Positions 40,844 through 49,023 of a stretch of DNA of 64,000 bases are shown one piece after another. The notes below the pieces were generated by a model, which ran no database searches, had not been told where the DNA came from, and saw only the letters and a program-made list of their open reading frames with translations. Each line of letters opens with the position of its first letter. Within the stretch, counting starts at the first letter, position 1. The stretch is from Anaerolentibacter hominis (lineage in GTDB: Bacteria > Bacillota > Clostridia > Lachnospirales > Lachnospiraceae), in assembly GCF_032380675.1 (NCBI RefSeq), contig NZ_JAWDIX010000002.1:124001-188000 (forward strand), read 5' to 3'. The position numbers were made by a program, and so were the translations under genes.

Positions 40844-43273
40844 ATGATGGAAGATGATATAGAGATGGACACAGAAGACATAAGTTCGAAATTTACACCT
40901 GCTGATTATGAATACAGCACACTGATGCAGCTTTTGGGTGTCAGTGTAAGTAAACACCTGCTGGACGAACATTTTACGCTGGTCTGGGCAAATAAGTTTT
41001 ATTATGAGTTTACCGGATGGCCGAAGGAGGAATACGAAGCCACATTCCATAACAGACCGGATCTTTATTATAAAGATGACCCAAAAGAATGGAAAGAGCT
41101 GTCGGACGCAGTTTATGAGGCGATTCGGACAAAGAAGAACGGATATAAGCTGCTTTCCCGTTTCCGAAGGAAAAGCGGAGACTTCATCTGGATACAGCTC
41201 TCCACACTGTTCGCGGATGAATATATCAACGGGGTTCAGGTTGCCTATACGGTTATGACGAATATAGATGATGTGGTACGGATGCAGAAGGAGCAGTCGG
41301 TAACTTACGAGAGCCTGCCGGGCTTTGTGGCAAAATACCGGATCGACCCTCATCTGCGCCTGACGCTTCTGGAAGGCAATTCCAAATTTATGGAATATTT
41401 CGGAGCCGGCAAAGACGGGGCCGAAGGCATATTGCATCGGCAGAATATCGTGGACAATATGGATGTGATCATGGAGCAGCGGGAGAAGCTTCTGGCGGGG
41501 GAACCGGTGCATTTTGTCATGCGGGTGGAAAGCCGTCTTGGACAGTCTCTGTGGCTGCAGGTCAGCGCCGACTGTGTGGACTGGCAGGAGGGCTGCCCGA
41601 TATACCTGGTGATTTTTATTGATATCACCGATGTCACCGAGCTGCGGCATATGCAGAAGAAACTGACCGAACAGACGGAGGCGCTCAAGGATGCTTTGTC
41701 TGTGGCAGAGCGTGCCAATCAGGCCAAATCAGATTTTCTTTCCCGCATGAGCCATGAAATCCGTACACCGATGAACGCTATCACCGGTATGACCACTATA
41801 GCGGCTGCAAATATTAATGACCGTCAGAGAGTAGCGGACTGTCTGAGCAAAATTGCACAGTCCTCCAAACACCTGATGTCGCTCATCAACGATGTGCTGG
41901 ATATGTCCAAAATTGACGCCGGCAGAATGAAGATTGCCCATGAGCCGTTTGATCTGCAGACAGTGGCGGAATCGGTCACTTCTATCATTTATCCCCAGGC
42001 TGTGGCAAAAGGGCTGGATTTTACAGTGCCGGTTGTGGAACTTACCGATACTTTGCTGGTGGGTGATGCGCTGCGCCTGAACCAGGTGCTGCTTAATCTC
42101 CTGTCCAATGCCCTCAAATTCACACCGGAGGGCGGCACGATACGTCTGGAGATCAGGCAGCTGCAGAAAAAAGAGGACAGGATTCGCCTGAGATTCACGG
42201 TCAGCGATACCGGAATCGGGATGAGCGAAGCATTTCTGGATCAGATGTTCATACCATTTGAACAGGAAAGTACAGCTGTGGGTCAGAGATTTGGCGGTAC
42301 CGGCCTTGGCATGCCGATCACGAAAAATCTGGTAACCCTGATGGGCGGTATTATCTCTGTGCAGAGCGAGGTGGAGAAGGGGACTACCTTTACGGTGGAA
42401 CTGGATTTTGATCTGCCTGAGGATGAAAACGCCAAAGAGCACAAGCAGCCTTCTCTGGGCTGTCTGAAGGTGCTTATATCCGATGACGATAGAGACAGCT
42501 GTGAATATACATCACGGATGCTTCAGAATCTTGGGATTCAGTCTGACTGGGTGACAACCGGAGAGGAATGTGTAGAGAGAGTCTGGAGAGCGCATAGAGT
42601 CGGTGCGGCTTATGACGTCTGTCTGGTGGACTGGAAAATGCCGGATATTGACGGCATTGAGGTGACACGGCGCATCCGGGAGCAGGTTGGACCTGATACC
42701 ACGATCATTATTATAACCGCCTATGACTGGAGTGCTATAGAGAAACCCGCCCGTGAAGCGGGGGCAAATGCTTTTCTTGCCAAGCCGGTGTTTGCCTCTA
42801 CACTTTATAACACCTTACTTTCTGTAAATGGAGTTGATAAAATGGTTATGCTCCCGGTACCCGGAGTGGAGTACTGCCGGCCGGAGCTGGCAGGGCACCA
42901 TGTTCTTCTGGCGGAGGACAACGAACTTAACAGGGAGATAGCCGTGGAACTCTTGAAAATGACCGAAATTACGGCCGACTGCGCTGGTGACGGAAAAGAG
43001 GCTTTTGATAAATTTATGGAGAATGGGGACAGCTACGATCTGATCCTTATGGATGTACAGATGCCGGTCATGGACGGGTATAAGGCCACGGAGGCGATTA
43101 GAAAATCCTCTCATCCGAGGGCAAAGAGCATTCCGATTGTTGCCATGACAGCTGACGCGTTTCATGAGGATGTAGTGCGGGCGGCTGCGGCAGGAATGAA
43201 CGGACATCTGGCTAAACCCATTGAGCCGGAGCTGCTTTATCGGACGATGGCCGGGCTGATTTCTAAATCGTAA
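40844..43273 (+). CDS. Hybrid sensor histidine kinase with two receiver domains
   Basis: 809 residues, no membrane segment seen. Order: two PAS-like sensor domains (about 30-135 and 150-265), a short coiled coil, HisKA with phospho-acceptor His304 (SRMSHEIRTPMN), HATPase (NLLSNALKFTPEGG, DTGIGMS, GGTGLGMPI), then two receiver domains with Asp596 (VDWKMPDIDG) and Asp737 (MDVQMPVMDG). There is no Hpt domain, so the phosphate must move to a separate partner or the second receiver is the output. The start is double ATG after GGAGG at a slightly long distance. It is followed 55 bp on by two GGDEF genes, so it likely controls c-di-GMP production. Confidence 0.92.
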   Translation: MMEDDIEMDTEDISSKFTPADYEYSTLMQLLGVSVSKHLLDEHFTLVWANKFYYEFTGWPKEEYEATFHNRPDLYYKDDPKEWKELSDAVYEAIRTKKNGYKLLSRFRRKSGDFIWIQLSTLFADEYINGVQVAYTVMTNIDDVVRMQKEQSVTYESLPGFVAKYRIDPHLRLTLLEGNSKFMEYFGAGKDGAEGILHRQNIVDNMDVIMEQREKLLAGEPVHFVMRVESRLGQSLWLQVSADCVDWQEGCPIYLVIFIDITDVTELRHMQKKLTEQTEALKDALSVAERANQAKSDFLSRMSHEIRTPMNAITGMTTIAAANINDRQRVADCLSKIAQSSKHLMSLINDVLDMSKIDAGRMKIAHEPFDLQTVAESVTSIIYPQAVAKGLDFTVPVVELTDTLLVGDALRLNQVLLNLLSNALKFTPEGGTIRLEIRQLQKKEDRIRLRFTVSDTGIGMSEAFLDQMFIPFEQESTAVGQRFGGTGLGMPITKNLVTLMGGIISVQSEVEKGTTFTVELDFDLPEDENAKEHKQPSLGCLKVLISDDDRDSCEYTSRMLQNLGIQSDWVTTGEECVERVWRAHRVGAAYDVCLVDWKMPDIDGIEVTRRIREQVGPDTTIIIITAYDWSAIEKPAREAGANAFLAKPVFASTLYNTLLSVNGVDKMVMLPVPGVEYCRPELAGHHVLLAEDNELNREIAVELLKMTEITADCAGDGKEAFDKFMENGDSYDLILMDVQMPVMDGYKATEAIRKSSHPRAKSIPIVAMTADAFHEDVVRAAAAGMNGHLAKPIEPELLYRTMAGLISKS

Positions 43274-43328
43274 TTGGCGTTTCATGCCCGCAGCACGAAT
43301 AGTTTATTTAGCAAGAAGGAGAAAAAAT

Positions 43329-44546
43329 GTGGAGATTCGTTTGGCCTGGTATCTGTTTCTGCCGGTGTGCTGCTCTGTGTTTTCCGGCCTTTTAGAATAT
43401 TTAGTCATGTCTGTTCTGGGATATCCAAACAGAGGACGGCAGCTTGCCCGCATTGGCATGACAGCTGTGCTTGTTATGATCTGGCCTGCAACCGTCTTTC
43501 CCCTTCCGATTTTCTATGTCCTGTTTTATCTGATTCGCGGTATAGATGTAATCTTTAGCAGACGATATATGGAGGAACAATTTCATCTCAATCTGGGCGT
43601 CGCTAATATCATGGCTCTTCATTTGGCCTGTATCGCCGTGCTGGCTCTGATAAATGAAACAGCGATGAGGGATCTGCTTCAAGACCCGTTCTGGTGCGCT
43701 GTCAGCTTGTCCATAGCCTTTGTTATAAGTGCAGTAGAAAGTCTGTTAGTTTTTAAGTTTTCAACAGCCTCCACAGTTCTGTCTTCTGCGGCTCGAAGCG
43801 AAGAGGGGCGTCCTTTTATGGCATTTCTCTGGTTTTGTACGGTGTATCTGCTTATGGACAGCGTGCTGTGCATCGGGGAGGAGGAATCCTTTTATACGCC
43901 GCTTTTTCTAATTGGAAGCAGCGCTGTTTTAATGATTCTACTGATCCTTTTTCTGTGGAATATTCATACCATTGTCAAAAGTAATTATGTAAAGGATGAG
44001 AATGCCAGGCTTGAAATTGAGCTTACGTTAAAGAATCAGATAGCGGGAGAACTTCGACGGCTTTCGGAGCGGGACAGTCTGACAGGGGTATATTCCAGGC
44101 GTTACGGACTGGAGTTCCTGGAAAACCTGATTAAAAAAAACGCTCCGTTTTCATTGGTTTATCTGGATTTGGATCATTTAAAACAGATTAACGACAGAGA
44201 AGGACATGAGGCGGGTGACCGCTATCTGAAAATATTTGCTGAGGCGATCGGCAGGCAGCTTCTAAAGGGCGAGATTACAGTGAGAATGGGCGGAGATGAA
44301 TTTATGCTTTTATTACCCGAATGTTCAGAGAAGGATGCACGGGAAAGGATAGCTGTATTCCGGCGTGAAGCTGCCCGGAAGGACAGGCAGACACCTATAT
44401 ATTTTTCTTTTGGGGTTGCCGGCTTCGCTGCCGGAGAATCCGGAGAGGCTTCGGAACTGATCTCCCGGGCTGACAGGGAAATGTATCTGGACAAAAGGCG
44501 CTCTTATGTCCAGCGGGAGGGATTCAATCATGCCGGACAGTTATAA
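43329..44546 (+). CDS. Membrane diguanylate cyclase (GGDEF) 1
   Basis: 405 residues from GTG 43329, chosen because AGAAGGAG lies six bases ahead; an upstream ATG at 43284 has no ribosome site. Six or so N-terminal membrane segments (to about residue 215), a coiled coil (ENARLEIELTLKNQIAGELR), then a GGDEF domain with DSLTGVYSRRYG, YLDLDHLKQIND and the intact active site MGGDEF. The inhibitory RxxD motif is not obvious. It makes c-di-GMP from two GTP at the membrane. Overlaps the next gene by 17 bp. Confidence 0.9.
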   Translation: MEIRLAWYLFLPVCCSVFSGLLEYLVMSVLGYPNRGRQLARIGMTAVLVMIWPATVFPLPIFYVLFYLIRGIDVIFSRRYMEEQFHLNLGVANIMALHLACIAVLALINETAMRDLLQDPFWCAVSLSIAFVISAVESLLVFKFSTASTVLSSAARSEEGRPFMAFLWFCTVYLLMDSVLCIGEEESFYTPLFLIGSSAVLMILLILFLWNIHTIVKSNYVKDENARLEIELTLKNQIAGELRRLSERDSLTGVYSRRYGLEFLENLIKKNAPFSLVYLDLDHLKQINDREGHEAGDRYLKIFAEAIGRQLLKGEITVRMGGDEFMLLLPECSEKDARERIAVFRREAARKDRQTPIYFSFGVAGFAAGESGEASELISRADREMYLDKRRSYVQREGFNHAGQL

Positions 44547-45759
44547 TCTGATCATAAATATTCTTACGCCGTTATTTTACTTTTATTTTAACTGGCGCTA
44601 TTTTGTACTGGTCAATGTGTCGCTTGCGCTGCCCCGGCTTCGGAAGGGCGTGATCGTCGGTACTTTTTTGATCAATTTCCTAATGTTTTACCTATGCTCT
44701 ATTTTAGAGTTTAACTTGATATTAAACTGGGCCCTGTTTTTTTGTCTTTTGCTCCTTGAGACGATAATTTACTGCAAAGAGATGGGACAGGAGTCGGCGT
44801 TCTTTTCACTGACAGGAATTTTATGCGGCCTGGAAATCAATATATTATGCCGGTGTGTGATAGCGATGATAATCGATCAGCCGCTGGCCAATTTCGACAA
44901 TCATACATTAAACGCGGGCAATCTGAAAGGCGTACCGGTATGTCTTGGATTTTTGCTGGGCGGCGCCGTGCTGCATCTGCTGGCTGCGCCGTCGTTCGTG
45001 GGCAGGATACGCATGATAAAGGAACACCCCAGGCATCTATCCTTTCTGCTTCGGATTATGGAAGGGCTTGCTCTTTATCTCTCCCTCAATCTGCTGATCT
45101 ACAGTGCCCGGGATAATGGGATACTGTTAAAATTGTGGGGTATTAAATCCTGTGTGTTTGCCATAGTGGGAAGTTATCTGGGTATCCGTTATACGATGAA
45201 GATCTGTGCCCTTTCCGACTATCGGGATAAAAACCGTGTGATACGAAAAGAACTGGTTCAGCAGGAGATGGAAGAAAGAAGGCTGCGGCTTGAGGCATTC
45301 CACGACACGCTTACCGGATGTCTGAACCGTCTGTATGCTGTTAACGCAGTCGAACGTCTGCTGGAAGAGGGGCTGCTGTTTACACTCTGCTTTATAGACC
45401 TGGACGGACTAAAGCGGGTGAATGATCTGCATGGACATAATATGGGAGATCAATATATTCTTGCGGTTGCCGATGAACTGAGAAAAAGCTGCAGTGAAGA
45501 TAAGGATATTCTGGCCAGATACGGCGGAGATGAATTTCTCCTCGTGTTTCTGGGCATCGGCACGCAGGAGGCGGAAGAACGTCTTGACAGGGTAAATGAA
45601 CGGCTGTCGGAACGATGCCGTGAGCAGATTATTCCGTTCCCCATGTCGGTCAGCTTCGGTATGGCAGACAGCAATGCCGGGACACACGTTGACAAACTGA
45701 TCACACTTGCCGATGCGAAAATGTATGAGAGGAAGAAGAGAAGAAAGAAAAATATCTAA
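44530..45759 (+). CDS. Membrane diguanylate cyclase (GGDEF) 2
   Basis: 409 residues from ATG 44530 (GGGAGGG upstream), inside the end of the preceding gene. Six or seven hydrophobic segments up to about residue 220 are not closely similar to those of its neighbour, followed by a coiled coil (ELVQQEMEERRLRLEAF) and a GGDEF domain with DTLTGCLNRLYA, FIDLDGLKRVNDLHGH and intact YGGDEF. Two cyclases with different membrane sensors in one operon suggest two inputs feeding the same pool. No EAL or HD-GYP phosphodiesterase is in the window. Confidence 0.9.
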   Translation: MPDSYNLIINILTPLFYFYFNWRYFVLVNVSLALPRLRKGVIVGTFLINFLMFYLCSILEFNLILNWALFFCLLLLETIIYCKEMGQESAFFSLTGILCGLEINILCRCVIAMIIDQPLANFDNHTLNAGNLKGVPVCLGFLLGGAVLHLLAAPSFVGRIRMIKEHPRHLSFLLRIMEGLALYLSLNLLIYSARDNGILLKLWGIKSCVFAIVGSYLGIRYTMKICALSDYRDKNRVIRKELVQQEMEERRLRLEAFHDTLTGCLNRLYAVNAVERLLEEGLLFTLCFIDLDGLKRVNDLHGHNMGDQYILAVADELRKSCSEDKDILARYGGDEFLLVFLGIGTQEAEERLDRVNERLSERCREQIIPFPMSVSFGMADSNAGTHVDKLITLADAKMYERKKRRKKNI

Positions 45760-45776
45760 TTGCGGATGGAACAGCG

Positions 45777-45808
45777 CGCCGCCGGTCGTACAGGATCGGC
45801 GGCGTTTC
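45777..45808 (+). terminator. Terminator of the kinase/GGDEF operon
   Basis: GC-rich stem CGCCGCCG / CGGCGGCG around a 12-nt loop, then TTTCTTG. Confidence 0.8.
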
Positions 45809-45932
45809 TTGTGGTATAGGAATCAGTCCGCGGGATATCGGCTTTTTTCAGAGTTAATTGTGCAGATGTGGATAGAGAGCCAAAAGCATGGTATAATTCT
45901 TGTAAAAGAAAGCTCAGGAGCGGAGGAAATCT

Positions 45933-46916
45933 ATGGAAACAGGCAGGGAAGTATTATATTTATCGCAGGAAGATGTTAAAAAGGTCAATATGGGAATGAA
46001 GGAATATATTGATATTCTGGAGGACGCTCATATTAAAAAGAGCCGCAAGGAAGTGGATATGCCGGTCAAGTATAATATGTGGCCCAATGACAGCACCTTT
46101 CTCTGTGCCATGCCCTGTACCATCATGGGTACCGGTGCGGCAGGCCTGAAATGGCTGGCAGGGTGTGCCACAAACCAGGAGAGGAATCTGCCCAGGTTTA
46201 TGGGATTTGTTATATTGAATGACCCGGAGAGCGGCGCCCCGGTGGCAATCATGGACTGTACGTACATAACAGGTATGCGCACCGCAGGAGTCAGCGGAGT
46301 TGCACTGCGGCACCTGGCCAATCCGGGCAGCCGTACGGTGGGTGTCCTGGGATGCGGCCTGGAGGGCAGAACAAATCTGCTGGCAGCCCTCACGGTCTGC
46401 CCGGATATCCGGCAGGTTTATGCCTGGGGGCCAAGGGCATCGACAGTAGACCGTTATGTGGAGGAGATGGAGGCAGAGTACCGCATATCCATAAAGAGGG
46501 CACAATGCCCGGAAGAAGCGGTGAGAGAGGCGGATGTTCTGCTGTGCAGCGCCCCGATTACCCATACAGATGAATTTAAGGTAATTGAAAAAGACTGGCT
46601 GAAACCGGGTGTGACGGCAGTGCCGGTCAATCTGGAGTCTCATTTTAAGCCGGAGGCGGTCCTGGCCTTTGATAAATTATTTATTGATGATACCGATCTC
46701 TATCACGGCGCGGTAAAGAAGGGGCATTTTAAGGAGCTAACCCGGATACCGCCGGAGCTTGGAGAGCTGCTGGACCACAAGGTGCCGGGACGGGAGCGGC
46801 CGGAGGAAAAAATCATTACGTTCACAGAGGGAATCGGGCTGAATGACGTGGCGGTGGCATACCGCATCTGGCAGCTGGCCCTGGAGAAGGGAATCGGTAC
46901 ACTGCTGCCTCTGTAA
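45933..46916 (+). CDS. Ornithine cyclodeaminase / mu-crystallin family protein
   Basis: 327 residues. N-terminal substrate part (YLSQEDVKKVNMGMKEYIDI, LKWLAGCATNQERNLPRFMG), MDCTYITGMRTAGVSGVA, then an NAD(P)-binding Rossmann motif VGVLGCGLEGRTNL and the C-terminal FIDDTDLYHGAVKKG. The family includes ornithine cyclodeaminase, alanine and opine-type dehydrogenases and imine reductases; the reaction here cannot be fixed from sequence alone. A TGGTATAAT extended -10 (TATAAT 45892-45897) precedes it. Confidence 0.85.
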   Translation: METGREVLYLSQEDVKKVNMGMKEYIDILEDAHIKKSRKEVDMPVKYNMWPNDSTFLCAMPCTIMGTGAAGLKWLAGCATNQERNLPRFMGFVILNDPESGAPVAIMDCTYITGMRTAGVSGVALRHLANPGSRTVGVLGCGLEGRTNLLAALTVCPDIRQVYAWGPRASTVDRYVEEMEAEYRISIKRAQCPEEAVREADVLLCSAPITHTDEFKVIEKDWLKPGVTAVPVNLESHFKPEAVLAFDKLFIDDTDLYHGAVKKGHFKELTRIPPELGELLDHKVPGRERPEEKIITFTEGIGLNDVAVAYRIWQLALEKGIGTLLPL

Positions 46917-46971
46917 GAATCTATGGATGATTTTAATGAGGATCAGGAATACTTTTAGAAAGGAAACAGTC

Positions 46972-47451
46972 ATGCGGATAGGTATGGGTTATGACGTTCA
47001 CCGTCTGGTGGAGGATAGAGAACTGATTTTGGGAGGTATAAAAATACCTTATGATAAGGGGCTTCTAGGCCATTCCGATGCTGATGTGCTCGTTCATGCG
47101 GTGATGGATGCACTGCTGGGTGCGGCGGCTATGGGTGACATAGGAAAGCATTTCCCTGACAGCGGGGAAGCATACAAAGGGATATCCAGTATGGTGCTTC
47201 TGGGAAAAGTGCTGGAAATTCTGATGAAGGCCGGTTATCAGATCGGAAATATTGATGCGACGGTGATTGCGCAGCGGCCAAAGCTCGCTCCCTATATTGA
47301 TGCGATGAGGGAAAATATTGCAGCTGTACTGGATCTGCCTGCTGCCTGTGTCAGTGTGAAAGCCACCACGGAAGAAGGGCTTGGTTTTACGGGAACCGGG
47401 GAGGGCATAGCGGCCCAGGCAGTCTGCCTCATCACAGAGAAGGAACATTAG
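46972..47451 (+). CDS. ispF: 2-C-methyl-D-erythritol 2,4-cyclodiphosphate synthase
   Basis: 159 residues from ATG 46972 (AGAAAGGA upstream). All family marks are present: RIGMGYDVHRL (zinc ligands Asp8, His10), LGHSDADVLVHAVMDALLGA, DIGKHFPD, and KATTEEGLGFTGTGEGIAAQA. It catalyses the cyclisation step of the MEP pathway for isoprenoid precursors. It sits between the OCD-family gene and the acetyltransferase gene, spaced 55 and 18 bp, so these probably share a transcript. Confidence 0.97.
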   Translation: MRIGMGYDVHRLVEDRELILGGIKIPYDKGLLGHSDADVLVHAVMDALLGAAAMGDIGKHFPDSGEAYKGISSMVLLGKVLEILMKAGYQIGNIDATVIAQRPKLAPYIDAMRENIAAVLDLPAACVSVKATTEEGLGFTGTGEGIAAQAVCLITEKEH

Positions 47452-47469
47452 ACGAAAGGTTGCGATAAA

Positions 47470-48573
47470 ATGAACAAAGAGAGTGACCCCAGATATCAGC
47501 TGTGGAAGAACTGTTTTCACGATTCGGACCAGTATCTTTCCTATTATTGGGATAATAAAATGAAAGAAAACCGGGTGCTGGAGCTGTGGGCGGATAAAGA
47601 AACGAAGATCCCGGCGGCGGACGGGCAGGGAATGCTTGCCAGTATGCTCCACCTGAATCCATATCTGGTAAGAGCAGGAGAGCAGACCGCGGTTACAGAG
47701 TATATTGTGGGCGTGGCAACCGACCCGTCTATGAGACATCGAGGATTTATGGCCGCGCTGCTGAAACAGGCTATGGATGAAATGTATGCAGCGGGTCAGA
47801 CCTGGACTTACCTGATGCCCGCCAGCGAGGCAATCTATTATCCCTTCGGCTTTCGATTTGTCTACAGTCAGGAACGGCTTGTTCTGACAGGCGAGATGCT
47901 TTCACAGTATATAAATATTTCGAAAGAGAGCCGGAAAGGAAGAAGAGCGTGGAAGACCTGGGGCGAACTGACAGAAGAGGACAAAAACAGGGCCTGGGAG
48001 TACGCCAACCGTAAACTGGAGCCGTTTTCCGTCCGGGCGGTAAGAAGCCAGGCTTATTACGATGATCTGGAAAGGCAGATGAAGGCGGCAGGCGGGGAAC
48101 TGCTTCTCTATATGGGAGATACGGCTGAAAATCCATGTATCCTTTCCTATATGCTGGAGGATGGAGCGGCAGAAGTGACAGAGGTAATCTGTGAGGAAGA
48201 GAATCGGGAGGAAATCATCCCTGCGCTGGCTGCCAGGCTGAGCAGGCGGGCCGCAAAGCTTACCTTTCTGGAAACTGCGTTTTTAAAACCGGCTGAGCAG
48301 ACCGCTGCCACGCCGATTATCATGGCAAGAATTGTAAATGCGGTAAAATTTGCGGAGCAGCTGCGGACGGAGGAACCTGTCACCATGACAATCCGGCTGA
48401 CAGATGAGCTGGTGGAAAAAAATAACGGGATTTTCCGGCTCTGCCTTGGAAAGAATAAAAGCAGCCTGAGTCCGACGGAAGAAAAGCCGGAACGGGAGAT
48501 GGACATCGGTGCATTTACACTATTTCTATTTCAGACATGTCTTAATCGAATATACCTGAATGAAATAGTGTAG
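47470..48573 (+). CDS. Eis-like GNAT N-acetyltransferase
   Basis: 367 residues. The N-terminal GNAT domain has the acetyl-CoA loop VATDPSMRHRGFMAALLKQA and TYLMPASEAIYYPFGFRF. A second GNAT-like half (about residues 150-275) and a C-terminal SCP2-like domain (VTMTIRLTDELVEKNNGIFR) complete the Eis architecture. Eis enzymes acetylate amines, including aminoglycosides in mycobacteria; the natural substrate here is unknown. The C-terminus FLFQTCLNRIYLNEIV differs from the usual SCP2 end and may be shortened. Confidence 0.82.
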   Translation: MNKESDPRYQLWKNCFHDSDQYLSYYWDNKMKENRVLELWADKETKIPAADGQGMLASMLHLNPYLVRAGEQTAVTEYIVGVATDPSMRHRGFMAALLKQAMDEMYAAGQTWTYLMPASEAIYYPFGFRFVYSQERLVLTGEMLSQYINISKESRKGRRAWKTWGELTEEDKNRAWEYANRKLEPFSVRAVRSQAYYDDLERQMKAAGGELLLYMGDTAENPCILSYMLEDGAAEVTEVICEEENREEIIPALAARLSRRAAKLTFLETAFLKPAEQTAATPIIMARIVNAVKFAEQLRTEEPVTMTIRLTDELVEKNNGIFRLCLGKNKSSLSPTEEKPEREMDIGAFTLFLFQTCLNRIYLNEIV

Positions 48574-48602
48574 TTTGTTTCTACTAATTGTGAAAAAACT
48601 TA

Positions 48603-48631
48603 TTGACAAAGGGAGAAGTATCACCTAAAAT
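48603..48631 (+). promoter_or_regulatory. Promoter of the cysS T-box transcript
   Basis: TTGACA (48603-48608), 17-bp spacer, TAAAAT (48626-48631); start near 48638. Confidence 0.85.
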
Positions 48632-48637
48632 AGTCGA

Positions 48638-48917
48638 TAAGATTTCAATTATTTATATTATTGAAAAGCGTAGAACAGATAGAGTAGTTTTAAGAAAGCC
48701 GACAGAGAGAAAATGCCACCGGCTGAAAGCATTTTTCGGAGGGACTTAGAATGAAGTGCATCTGGGAGCTGATTGGGTGAAGAAATCAGTAGCCTGGTCC
48801 GGCGGCAGCCGTTATGTATGCTGGAAGAGGATATCTGACGCCGAAGGGCGCAGCATATCAACTGGAGTGGAACCGCGAGTTACCTCGTCTCTGGAATTTC
48901 AGAGACGAGGTTTTTTT
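48638..48917 (+). promoter_or_regulatory. T-box riboswitch (cysteine) controlling cysS
   Basis: About 280-nt leader with all T-box parts. The stem I base is GAACAGATAGAGTAG, the apical motif CAGAGAG...GGCTGAAAGC, and the specifier region GAATGAAGTGCATC with TGC (Cys) at 48757-48759 followed by A. The T-box sequence ACTGGAGTGGAACCGCG is at 48861-48877. The terminator is CCTCGTCTCTG...CAGAGACGAGG (48883-48910) plus seven T. Uncharged tRNA-Cys would stabilise the antiterminator and allow cysS expression. The specifier agrees with the downstream gene. Confidence 0.95.
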
Positions 48918-48926
48918 ATTGCATAG

Positions 48927-48978
48927 GATTAGATGTCAAAAGCACCTTTGGTGCTATGCTCTGTTTTGACACCTAATC
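48927..48978 (+). repeat. Palindromic repeat family 4, copy B (short form)
   Basis: GATTAG...CTAATC outer arms, TGTCAAAA (48934-48941) / TTTTGACA (48964-48971), and an inner hairpin GCACC-TTT-GGTGC. It lies between the T-box terminator and the cysS ribosome site, so read-through mRNA carries this extra hairpin. The longer nested copy is at 26635-26757. Confidence 0.8.
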
Positions 48979-49023
48979 TAGTTAGGACAGTTAAAAATTT
49001 TCGCTATTTAGGAGGAGCCTTTC

